NCBI RefSeq assembly: GCF_910592395.1
Contig: NC_088308.1
Span: 5,285,001 to 5,347,000, forward strand
Source: Lineus longissimus
Taxonomy: Eukaryota > Nemertea > Pilidiophora > Heteronemertea > Lineidae
Direction: 5' to 3'
Length of the DNA: 62,000 bases
In this document: in pieces, positions 47,201-59,200 of the stretch
Position numbering within the stretch: the stretch's first letter is position 1
Layout: every line of letters begins with the position of its first letter
Translations under genes and position numbers: made by a program
The notes under the pieces: generated by a model
What the model saw: only the letters and a program-made list of their open reading frames with translations
What the model was told of the DNA's origin: nothing
The model's database searches: none

Positions 47201-50200
47201 AATAAATTTTCTTGCCACCATATACGCGCGCGTGTCACTCTACTTCGTGTCACTGAAGCTATCAACTCAGGAGAACAATCGCTATCGAATTGGCATCATC
47301 ATTAATGGCTCACGGCGTGTGTGTATAACGTGTTGTCAGGTGTGGCTAAAGCTCATATTCCCACGGGTCAAGATGTTGACAACATTCCTTAATATCGTGG
47401 CCACACTCTCTGGCACGGTGAAGGAAGTTGAAAGCGTTCTGACAATCAAGGCAAATAGAGACCTTTCGCTATACGCCGTTCCGAGAACCGCTACACCGAG
47501 AACGTTTCTCGTTCCCGATCCCGTTCCCGGAAACACTGACTAAGCGCGTTCCGCATGGCCGTCACCGAGAAACAGTTTGGTTTCTATGGAGATCGTCAAA
47601 ATGGCGGCAAACTTGAGACGCCTTGCAAATTTCGCAATTATTGAAGATGATGAATTTATGGCATTTTATATCGAAATGAAGTCTTAGGAGGCAAGGAAAG
47701 TACGTTTGATCCGAACTGCATGGCCGCGTTTCAATCTGGATAGACTCTCCGATGCACAAAGCTACGACAAATTCAGGTTCGAAAAGGATGAGATTCGTCA
47801 CCTCGTCCAGGTTCTTCGAATCCCTCCTGTAGTTGTTTGCCAAAACCGATGCGTTATCACTTTACATACTACTTCAGGTGCCTTACCGCAATAGAATCCC
47901 ACAAATTCGTCATTTTTCTTCTTGAACCACTGTGAACAGACGCCGAGAAAAACAGGCCTCATTCACGGAATCCAGAGAGGGAACGGGCAAAGCTACTCAT
48001 CAATCGATGACGTCATACGCAAAACGCGATCGTTCTCGATCGATTTCTCGGCGGAACGGCGTAGCGAAAGGTACATCACACGAGGACTCGACGCAATTTG
48101 ACCGCAATTTGAAACCACGACCAGAAAGATGCAATTATCAGCGCTGCAAGGTCGATCGTATCAACTTTAGGTCTTGAACTGGCAAATATACAAGTGCTTT
48201 GCGTCACAGTCAATGGTCTGTAAAGCCAAGGTACCACCGCTGAGAGTGACGCAGTCTGTAGCGCCCGACCCTAGTAATGGATAGCCTTGATCCCATTGTC
48301 CTGAGCCCAATTTAGTTGAGGTCTTCCTCCACAACCAGGTATTGGTGGTGGCGTTCCTCCCGGCGTCCACATGATATTCGTAGTCTGCAATTGGAAGTTA
48401 AATTAGGTATAACCATTAGGAAAAACAATGGTGACATGACTGATTGCTCAAGGCTCTAAATCTGGGCTCTCAGTGCTAGTGGCCCAAGAAAAACTTTCGA
48501 AATGCATCATTCGGTTTTGGTGCAGCAAAGCATAAAATAACAAAGTCGTGACGCGCTCGTCTTCGCAATTGCTCTCGGTGGAAACCTAAGCAAATCCCCG
48601 AATCGCCAAGGTTGATTCCTATCTCATTGTTTTACCTCCTGATAACGAAGTCAAACAATCGGATAGGCGTTCACGAGGACGTTTCGGGGGCTTTGCGAAA
48701 ACTCTCTTTTGTCATCTCCATTCGGGTAACCACTAAAAGCGTCCTTACTTGAGTATGAGGGGTAGGCCGCGACTGTATCCAACATTTGGCGTCAGCTGCT
48801 TATAGTTGGCGCATTGGCTAAAAATCCTCCTTGGGCAAGGCACTTGCTAGCAGCTTCCGTGGCCTTCACTCTGGGGCTCCCCACCACCATCATGTCAATC
48901 TGAAAGGTTGCATAACTTGTCATTTCTGCGCCTAAATAGTCACGGTGAGCCCGATTTATAAGTTATCAGTTACCAATCGTAGATGGCACCACGAATCGTA
49001 TCAGCCCCAATTGCTCTTCCCTGATTAAGGTTATCTCTAGACTTAAGTATCAGAAAAATTGTTATTTTCTAAAAGATGCCTGAATATGTTACTTATTGAA
49101 CATGTATACACTTCCTGTCAGTTACCGGTAAATTGGGTATCTATCTTATTCATCGGAGACCATTTAAACCGACACCATCGCTAACCCCTTCAAATAATAC
49201 ACTCTAAAGAAAATGACTAACCTTAGCCGCATAAAGACGACAACCTCCCTTTTTCTGTTGTGTTCCTAACTTTAATACGGCAGCAGTCCATAGTTGACAG
49301 CTTACGCTATCACCATTGATATCAGATGTAGGTATACCAGTTACACTGACTGCTTTGCAAGACGCCTGATTCGAGCAGCGAAATGCACAGATACCACTCG
49401 TCCCCGTCGTCGTATTTACTAACGGATGTAATATGGTCGGACAGCCCTCTTTAATAAACATGTAATTTTGATTTGAAGTCGAGAAATGTATCCTCACAAC
49501 AATAAAAAAGAACTGGATTACGGCAATACTCAGATTCATTTTCGGCACGCGCTCGAAACGAAGCAGGAATATACTCTGTTCGTACCGACCCTCGGGCAGA
49601 CCGCTCTTTGAGAGGTGTTGGTTCGGGAAGCTTCCGTGAATAACGAAGTTGTATCCCCGTATCACCGCACGATTATATAGCGTGTCATCTTTCATTTTAT
49701 TTCGATTTGATCCACAAACAAATTGATTTTATTAAGTGCAGCATTCTATATTATTTAACGTGTATACATTTTATTTTTAATGAATACTTTATAAGACACT
49801 AGATAAATTAAAAACATGTGTACAACTTATAAAACATAGCAATGCATAAAACACAAGGAAAAAATGTAGCACATCATAACAATAAAATTGATGTCTAAAA
49901 GGAGGAACACAATGGTGACAACCCACCTATAAAAGTGCCTACTAAAAAGAAAAGGCGAAGTCCGGGAGAGTGACCAAAAAAAGTTACCACTGGACAAATA
50001 AAAAGTGGATTCAACGACCATTTAATTCTGTTTATATGCAACCTTCATTTCAGTTCATGTTTAGACACTCTAAGTTGTCGCAATCGGATCAAACAAATCA
50101 GATGATTGCCAACCTCTCCCTTCGACTCCATGACTATGATATTTGGGGAAATATGCACTATAGACTGGGCTCCAAGGCGAAGTTTGGAGCCGTTACCCTC

Positions 50201-53200
50201 CGTTAAATATTGACGGTGAAGATGAAGATAAAGTATCGATTACATTAGATCCTCAGTTTGTCAATGGGTACATTGATCTCAAAGCAACATATCATCACAC
50301 CGTCCGCAGTCCCGGAGCAATATTCTTGCCATGCATTACATGTAAAAAGGAATTTCATCGGCTACCCTGAAATATTGAACTAAATCTAAAATCAACCTTC
50401 ATGTCAGTCATGAAACTACACTGCCGACAGTGTGTAAAGTTTTCCGAAAGAATCTCATCAGTTTCCTCATTAACTTCGTCATCAACACTTAAAAGTACCC
50501 GCGAAATAATTGTATTAATTGATCAAGAACGAAGTACATCAGTAAGGCTTCTCTCTTGATGATTCTCGCGCTCAGCTTTCTTTGATGTAACGGCTCTGAT
50601 GAAGAAATCAATTTACTCGTTCAATCGGATGGCTATTGACTTTTTTGGCACACTTGACATTTACATAAAGCCACTGGTGGATAAGGCGCAATTCAGATTC
50701 ACACGCGGGATGACTCGAACCCAAAAAGAATTTCTACTCTTCTTCATATATTTAAAAAAGATGGTTGCTACATGTAGCTGTTGCATTACTGAAGTACATG
50801 TAAATACAGGTTGAAAAGAAGCACCACGGAGTACAAAGAACATGTTGCAAGTTGCCGGCGCTTAAGCTATAGCAGCACCATATCAATGTGTCTTCCTTGA
50901 ACACAAAACTGGTCACAGCTACATGTAGTTAGCCGACAAAAACCGAACTGAAATCAAGACGACTGTGCGTTTAGTTCGAACGTCAGCTCGGAGTGATTGA
51001 ATGGAATATATTGTTGTACTGTTGATACTGTTGCTAGTCTAACCTGGAGGAAACGAACCCCATATACGACAATAATTGATAGCCTATCACGGCAAAAAGT
51101 GATAGACTATATGAAGTAGTGTGTGATAAACCTGTCATTCACCCTAGTCACCATGTTTGTTTATCTTATGTATAATATTGATGGCTGAATGAATTTGTTA
51201 ATGACGTTTTATGATGAATATACATGGTACATGGGAGAGGAATAGGCATGCCGATTTATCTGCTTTGTGCGTCAGTATACATGTAAACGTATCGAGGGAT
51301 ACTGACGCACAACGCCGATTAAGATAGATTGGCTATCCCTGATCTTCATGCTTTAAGTCTATTTCTGTTAATGTATAGCTCAGATGAGAATGTCAGGCCA
51401 TAAACCAAACGGCTCATCTATATACTCTTGCCGGATCCTGAAGGATTTCTGTGCAAATAGTATCCCAAGTGGTTGGTTCCTGACGTCCTTACCCGGAGAC
51501 CAGCTATTCCTGACCATCATGCTCAAAATACAAACCATATTGGAATTAGCATCATAGGTATGACGATAACATGATGAGAACTGCAACTTTGATCATTGCT
51601 CTCCTCCCGCAGATAGATATAAGCGTCTGTGTCCTCGGGTATATCACGGATCATCTTCATGTATTAGCTTCACAAAGGAAAACCCCTTTGAATACATTTT
51701 CTTCGCAACTGACGGTAAAGTCAATGGGATTAATATCGCGATGGGATACAATCCTCGTACATTGATGTGAAAAAAGCTTTATTTTCATCACTTTGCTTAT
51801 TTGCAACTGCTCGAAGGCACAGCTTCGGTATTTCGTTTCGGTGAGACTCTTGGTTGGGTATAAAAGGTGCGGAAAATAGATTCTTGGTCGATTACGCTTG
51901 AGATGTTTTCGAGTGAAAATTAATACCTCAGTGTTGTTGGTTCTCAACGGCACCTGACACAGCTCGGGGAGAGCTGTCATTTTGTTCAAAGACCTCGGCT
52001 ACCCGATTTTGCCTTCATTTTAGCTCCACCCTGGCGATGTTTGGTGAGACAACTGTAATCGCGGCGTTCGATATCAATTCCTTAATCAACAAATTATTAT
52101 TTTATTATAAAACAGTGTTTAAATATTTGCAGTTATAATTGGTGCTGTTCGCATGCAGCAAACTATTAAAGGGTCTTCATCGATTCCGTATCGACTTATT
52201 CTGATGTTCAGCTATAAATACCGCGAACACTTAGTAAAGGATTTCTGTCAGATTTTTTTTTTCCTTAACATCCATTAAGAGCTAGCGGTGAATTCATTTT
52301 GTTCAGTCAGTTCTCGCCGGTAATGACATAATTATACTTAAGTAACTTTAGAAGAAATTATTCATAAAACGAAATACTACTTTGATATTGCAAATTTCAT
52401 TTATCCGTTTCTTTGGCGAGTAATCCATTTCGTTACAGCTCAAATAGAACAGAATTCTACGATCGCCTCCGACGCCAAATAAGAATGGAGACTTTAAATT
52501 GATGTGTCACATCATTTCAGATCGTAGTCTTCTCTTCGGAAGTGTATCAAGAGAAACATGCTTCAACTACGTTGGTGTTTCCATTTCGAATCACCAGTAA
52601 CCATGTTACAAACCAATGGGTATCAATGCGCTCACGGAAGCGCCGATCAGTTTTGAACGCGGTGGACGATCCTCCCTGGATCAATACATTGAATCGACTG
52701 TGCGTCAGTGAGCCACTTTATCAGTGCTTCAGCATCTATTTTTGATTGCCGATGCTTTACAGACTAACTGAGCAGTGTCAATGATGTATCGCCAAACGGC
52801 TGCTGCAATAGGAAATGTGCAACGATTGCCGGATGTATCAGAGTTACTGTAACTGGTTATAGCCTATCTTTTATTCTTATCTGCGGAAATCACCAGCAAC
52901 TAATGTCACAAAAGCACTGGGTTTCAATGCACTCACGCAAGCGCCGATCAGTTTTGTTAGGGAAGGACAATCCTCCCCTGATCAATATATCGACCGAACA
53001 GTTTGCGTCACTATGCCAGTTTATCAGTGCTCGCGCATCTATTTTTGATGGCTTGATACTTTATAGACTAAGGGCGGATTCTTTTTGTTGTCGCCAAAAG
53101 GTGACTACAATAGGAAATGTACAACCACGTTGGCCGAATGAAATCGAAGAAACTGTAGAACTGAAGCTAAAACAATGTGATTGCCTTGGTTTATCATGTC

Positions 53201-56200
53201 GGTGAAACACTAACCCGGTGTAGAAGTTTAAAATGTCCTAGGATAAAATGTCCGGGAACAAAGGATTCTATTATGCGCTTCAATCTCTGAGCTATTGACT
53301 GTCAGGGTCTCTATAGAACCATATTGCAGAATACAATAGGGCCGGACAATTTTTCCAGGGGGGACACTTTTTACTTTTACACCGGTTCTCCATGAAAGGA
53401 ACGTCGTGTCGTATCATATTGTTCGACAACAGCTGGTTCCGGTGCATGGCTATAATGACCAATGACCTGGGATGAAAGGAGTTACAGCATACAAGGGATT
53501 ATTCTTTTTCGCAGAATTCCCCCTTCATATAGGCGGCGAGACATATCTGATTAAGAGCTCAGCCTGGTTTAAATCTCAATTCGGTTCTATGCCCCTCAGA
53601 CTGTTCCTCATTTTGCATTTTGTTGGTTTCCTAATCGAGCTGTTGTGACTTCCACTATGAACGCGCGCATTGCCAAGACCGACATGTAATAAACAGTTTA
53701 AATTTAATATCCTATTCACCCCACAAGATTTATTTAGATTGAAAATTGAAAAAATTTCATTAATTTACGATGCGATGTATGCCCCGGAGGGACGTCTTTT
53801 TAAATAAAGAATTTTAAAAATATCGCCTCCACTGGTTTTTATGACTTCAGAAATGATAAATTGACATGCGCAAAATTGATACGTCGCAATTCAAGATGGT
53901 TTGAATAAGCTGGAGAGGATCGGGTGATGCTACTGTAAGACGCTGAGAGTCATTCAACAAATTGTGACAGCCCAGCCCAGTGCTAAATATAATTAACGCC
54001 GATGTCTGCCTCTGAATGAGGAGTCATATTGTGGCCTCTTAGCTTATTTTTAACGACCCCAAAGGACAATCCGACAATCATGTAATAAGCTTGATACGCA
54101 GTTACGTTCATGGATCTCATCGAGCTGTCTTTGTTTAAAGAATTGACCTTTTTATCGTGGATTCTTGATATCAAAGTTCTTTTCTATCATTTCCTAAAAA
54201 CCAATAGACTTAATCGACTTATGCAGTCCCGGCATTCATTACCACCACTTTACCCTGTGCGTGCCGGGACTGTCAACCTGGCGTGATCAAGAAGGCCACT
54301 ATTCCACCCACAACCCTTCGGAGAGATGCCGCTATGCCCTATGCCCTTTGGCATTATCAAATATGGCCAATGATAGAGTTTCCATCGGTCCATCAGTCTT
54401 ATTGAACGCAATGAGAAAGGACAGAAGCCCTTGGGCAGACTCGGTGTGCAGCCGTGGATGCTACCGCCTACGCTCCGAAACTCAATTGCGATATTTACCA
54501 TGGGTGGGAATATAGAGAGCCAAGATAATGTTCTGGAATTCTCAAATTCAATTTCGATGTCCATCTGGCAGCGTGTGGTTGATAACAACTGGGGATATAC
54601 CAGTGGTATCAAGCATATTCTTGGTCATATTGAGCTCTGTTATAGTAAAAGAGTAACATGTGAGAAGATTAGATTCATCCGAATCAGGTTTGAGTACCCA
54701 TGGTCTCCAGCAATGTTTTCAAACCATGCCAAAGCATTCGTGTATGAGACCTCGCCAATCCGCAAATGATCCCTCATGGTCCATATCTAGTTTTCCGTAT
54801 CGTTTAGAGGGAAATTCTTATTCTAGATACATTTGTTGTTAACTCCGGCTAATTACACCATTTCCTCTGTAAGTTCGCCAAGAATTCGTAACGAGTCGGG
54901 TACTATAGCCTTTCCTGATAAACTATCCCCATCAGTGGTAACTTTTGTATTTCCGATCGCGTTGCGACTGGGTTACTTAGCTAAACGACTTGTGAATCTG
55001 AATGAAAATGAATAAAGAGCTCTTTCGCTGATGTTACAGACAATGATCGACGGCATGACCACCGTGTCCTGGTACTATTCTGCAGAGTGCCGGTCTATAA
55101 ATGAATCTCGAGTTGTCGTATACGCAAAGTACTACACCCTTGACCCCATGGTTGGTCCAAGGCTTTGGCATCGCCAGAACCACATTCTGCTGCTTCTTTT
55201 AATGCCGGTAAAAGTAAGAATATGATATTGTCCCCAAACTACACTATACTACGGTGGCTGGAAAAGGACATCACATGATTTATTTTTTAACATGAACATT
55301 TTTTTTTCAGGAAATATCTCGATCGATGGACTCAATCGCAAGCGTCCCCAAACGAGAACCACATTCCAATAATGATCGAAAACGTATCACATGGATATAA
55401 TCAAAATCGATTTGGCCATAACATGCATTTTCTATACATGACCATATTATTAGGCCAGATAGATAGATTTGGAGGAAATGGGAATGGCTTGTAGATCGTG
55501 ACATCCGAATGAGGTATATCATGCTCAGTATCAACAGCCAAACATACTGTCCACGACCAGTGATGTTTGCGGTCAGAGAGATGGATTGGCAATAAGTGGA
55601 GTGTAAATCATTGCTCCATGTGGATCAATATTCAAGAAGTTCTGCTATACTTGCAATGATAGCCCATGTGAACACAGTCATGACAGACTGAAGCAGCTTC
55701 AGTCTTCAGCCAATTTGACCTATGCTAGGCTAAGGTACCAAATGTACATCAAGGGTTAAACTAGCACGTAACTAATGCAGCCTCAGTCTTTAACAGGTTG
55801 AGCTATACTTGCGTGCATAACAGCCGATGTGTCCTTAACCATGATTAATGCAGCCGCAGTCTTCAGCAAGTTGAGCTATGCTTGCGGGCACGACAGTCCA
55901 TATGTCCTCAACCATTATTAAGACAGCCTCAGTCTTCAGCAGTTTGAGCATAGCTCACCCTGCTGAATGAAGACTGATCAGTCTTCAGCAGTATGAGCTA
56001 TGCTTGCGTGAACAACCAACCCATGTGTCCTCAACCAAGCAACTTGAGTCTTCAGTTGGTTGGGCTGTGTGCTTGCCTACCAGCTGAAGAGTGGCCTCAA
56101 CCATGGTAAATGCAATCTCACTTGAAGCCAGTACTTGCCTTTACAGCTCAAGCATGCTCATTCGTGATTAAAGGCACCCTAAGACTTGACATTTATGGAG

Positions 56201-59200
56201 AACCCTCATGTTCCCTCCACGTAGAATTCATTGTCCTCTTCACGTCTCAGCGCTAACGAAATTGAACCCAGAAGCAAATATAGGAAGCTAATAACCCAAG
56301 ATGAGATTGGAACATAGAATCAATTAACGTTTAACGTCAGAGCCGAGTGTGTACACGACAAGTTGCTGGTCGTAGGGGGATCATGAGGTGAACAGAGAGT
56401 GTGGAATGCATCAAAGCCTCAGTTCTCTCGATAATTAGTGCGATTAGTTGTGAAGCAGTTTCGCGAGGAATGATGAAGATTCCGGGATGAGGTTTTCAAC
56501 GTCATCATCCCATCCACCTCCAGTGCTGTACTGGCAAGAGAACACTCCGATATGTCTAAGATGTAATGGTTTGTTCTTTTCATAGATCGTCTGAAATACA
56601 GAGAACCATTAACAAAACGCCTACTGAGCTTTTTCCGCCAATATACACTGACAAATGGCAAAGGTCACCATGAATGTAGAGCCTGTACGTTGTCTTGGCT
56701 ACTGGTGTCTCTGCAGCCCTTGATATAATTTGTACCTTCTGTTTCCTATCCTAGTCTCTAAGCGACTAAACCAGGTATACCAGCTATGATGTCCGATACA
56801 AAACATTTGGCGCCTATTTAGGTCTCACCGGCACACCATCAGCTATCGAATTCAATACTAAAACCAGGCGACACTTGCACCTCAATGTCTCAGGGCCACA
56901 AGGACTTAGCTATCACAGCCAAAGGGTCTCACCAATGATATCCAATACAAAGCCCAGGCAGGTTCTGTTTTGTTGTCTGAAGCGACGAAAGCCGATGAAA
57001 GTATCCAAAGTATCCATCCTTTGCCCGCGGTTCAATCAGCTCGAGAAAGGATAGTAATTACCTGAGCATTACCAAGATAGTCGAGGATCAATAATGAGGA
57101 GCAGGGTGATGATGAGATTGCCACGCTGTCGCTGATTATGACTATAATATAGCTAGTTGGTGATGTTGTTGACAATGGTTTCAAGCTTTTGAGTAGTTAG
57201 ATTGGAACGCTCTTCCATGGTGATCACTATCACTGAATTGTTATCGCTTTTAATTGGCATGATTGCGTAGGGCTAAACAAGATGACTTATGTAGGGCTTG
57301 TCAGATAGTTAGGAAAGGTCTTGACGCGTTCACGTTCTGGTATTTGCTCATCATTGATCCGACAGGAAATCTTGTCAGGGGTAGAAACAAACGGTCCGAT
57401 GGTAGTTAACCGAGGACAACGGACTGCTTCTCCAAATTTCAAAGATCCAACAACAGGGTTTTGTTAACTGCCATACTGTTGTTGGGGTTAGATTTCCGCT
57501 ACAAGTTTGCATCGTGGTAAGCCGCAAGAGACTTCCGCTGGAGACTCTTTCAGGCGATAATCATACAACCACATTCATCCCGCACTAAATGAATTACCTC
57601 TATGTCACATGACCACTTCGTCATCGCTACATCAACCTAAACGAAAAGCAATTTCCTCATCAAGTTATCTTGACTGATACAACTCCTGTGCGACAAAGAG
57701 GTGGAAATTTCGACGAATTTATCGCGGTATTTCTTAGACTGGCGTTCGCTTCAAACAACCTGTTGAATAAGATCGATAAGAGTTTGATGATATTACTCGA
57801 GTGATGAATACAAGGTCGCACATTGTGGAAAAAAGTTGAATTAAGATAAATGTAGCGCAAGGCCGAGTTTATTAGAAGATTTTATAGCCCGTGTGACGGG
57901 GATAGTAGTCCTAGGGCTGATAGTCCGTGTAACAATAGCCCGCATTGCTAAATGTTTTGGTTAGGGTTAGCGGTACAATAGATCATGCTGCTTAATTGGT
58001 CAAATACAATGCTACCGGACTATGACTCCAGGAGGACTATATCCGCTGTCACAGGTATGATGGAATCATAGATCCAGCAGGACATGAAGTCCGGGGAATA
58101 ATGAGCAAAGTGAAATGTTGATCCTCAAGTTTACTTTTCCAATGTTGCCATCAACAGAAGATAGGTTATCTTTTCCTGCGGTTTCCTTGTGAGCTATTTG
58201 GTTTCCGATATGTCATGAACATGTATAAGTTTAACCTTTCCATTTCGAGGGATTACAGAGGAAGCCGTGTTGTCTACCAACATGACGAAGACAGTGCAAA
58301 TATCATGTCAATTATCGCCTTTGAGCTTCACTCAGCCAAGCATCCGATTGACTGACATCGCCATCTTTGCAATAACACCTAAACTATAAGATCAGTGTCG
58401 TCCTCATATCAGGGTGTCCTGAAATATTAAAAGCTTTCGTCATACTATCATTACCAATTTTTAGAAGTAAATTGTATATATACATGTATAGAGGTCATCA
58501 TCAATCTGTCTAACGCACTGTATAAAGTGACACATATTTAGGAGACAAACACAGATTCATGGGGAGTTGTGACACTCCGTTACCTCTGGTCTGGCGTTCG
58601 GGGAGCACGATATAATCGAACTGGAATACCAGTTCTTATGGTCAAGTCAGTGGGAGAGAGCAAAATAAAAAATAACTTATTTGGTAATTCTAAATGTCCA
58701 ACACTCCGTTTACCCTCATTCCTTATCTCTTTGCAGACGATTCTCGTGGGAGATAGTGGTGTCGGTAAAACTTCATTACTCGTCCAGTTCGACCAGGGCA
58801 AATTTCACAGCGGTTCATTCTCGGCGACAGTAGGAATCGGGTTCACGGTAAGGCAATAAACAGTTATCACACACAGTTATTTTCCAGGTAGAAGTTGGCA
58901 CGTTCGCTTTAATGACTGGGTACTTCACCGCAAATCTCATATTGACTTCCAAGACAGTGATTGTACGCCTCTGGCATGTTATGGAATGTAAAGACCAAAA
59001 GTCGTACAAAACAATAAAATCAGGTTGAAACGAATAGTGAGCACCATTCGAAAATGTGCAACAAAGAACAGATAGGAGCATGATCTGTCCACAACCCAGG
59101 TACCTAGGTTTTTTTAATTGTTTGTTTGCCGCGCTTGTCCACCATAAAAAACCTCTGTTGTTCAACGGTTAGAAAGCTGGACTTTCGATCTCGTGGTCAC

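Larger units (their letters stand above)
48167..49539 (-). pseudogene. secreted PAN plus C-type-lectin gene with in-frame TGA
   Basis: Three minus-strand exons (49539-49222, 48899-48749, 48384-48167) join in phases 0 and 1 to give 228 codons plus stop. Order: signal peptide ([17 protein letters not shown]), PAN domain with [11 protein letters not shown] (C-x3-C-x5-C), then a C-type-lectin fold split over exons 2 and 3 ([25 protein letters not shown]). No EPN/QPD or WND motif is visible, so classical calcium-dependent sugar binding is unlikely. Codon 142 is TGA (48794-48792), which would cut the lectin domain. It may be a pseudogene, a null allele or a sequence error. Splice phases and reading frames are otherwise intact, so the loss looks recent. 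The gene is nested antisense in the Rab 1A-2A intron. Confidence 0.75.

Noticed and set aside
47070-47543. 157-codon open frame, plus strand
   Set aside because: It spans a local direct duplication and runs into the Harbinger-like TIR; no recognised homology.
48792-48794. TGA as selenocysteine codon
   Set aside because: The position is not a Cys position of the lectin fold and no SECIS-like structure was recognised downstream.
54250-54769. Overlapping 112- and 120-codon frames on opposite strands
   Set aside because: Neither shows a motif, and the overlap suggests a stop-poor stretch by chance.
58580-59165. Minus-strand frames over the Rab exon
   Set aside because: Antisense shadows of exon 2A and its intron.
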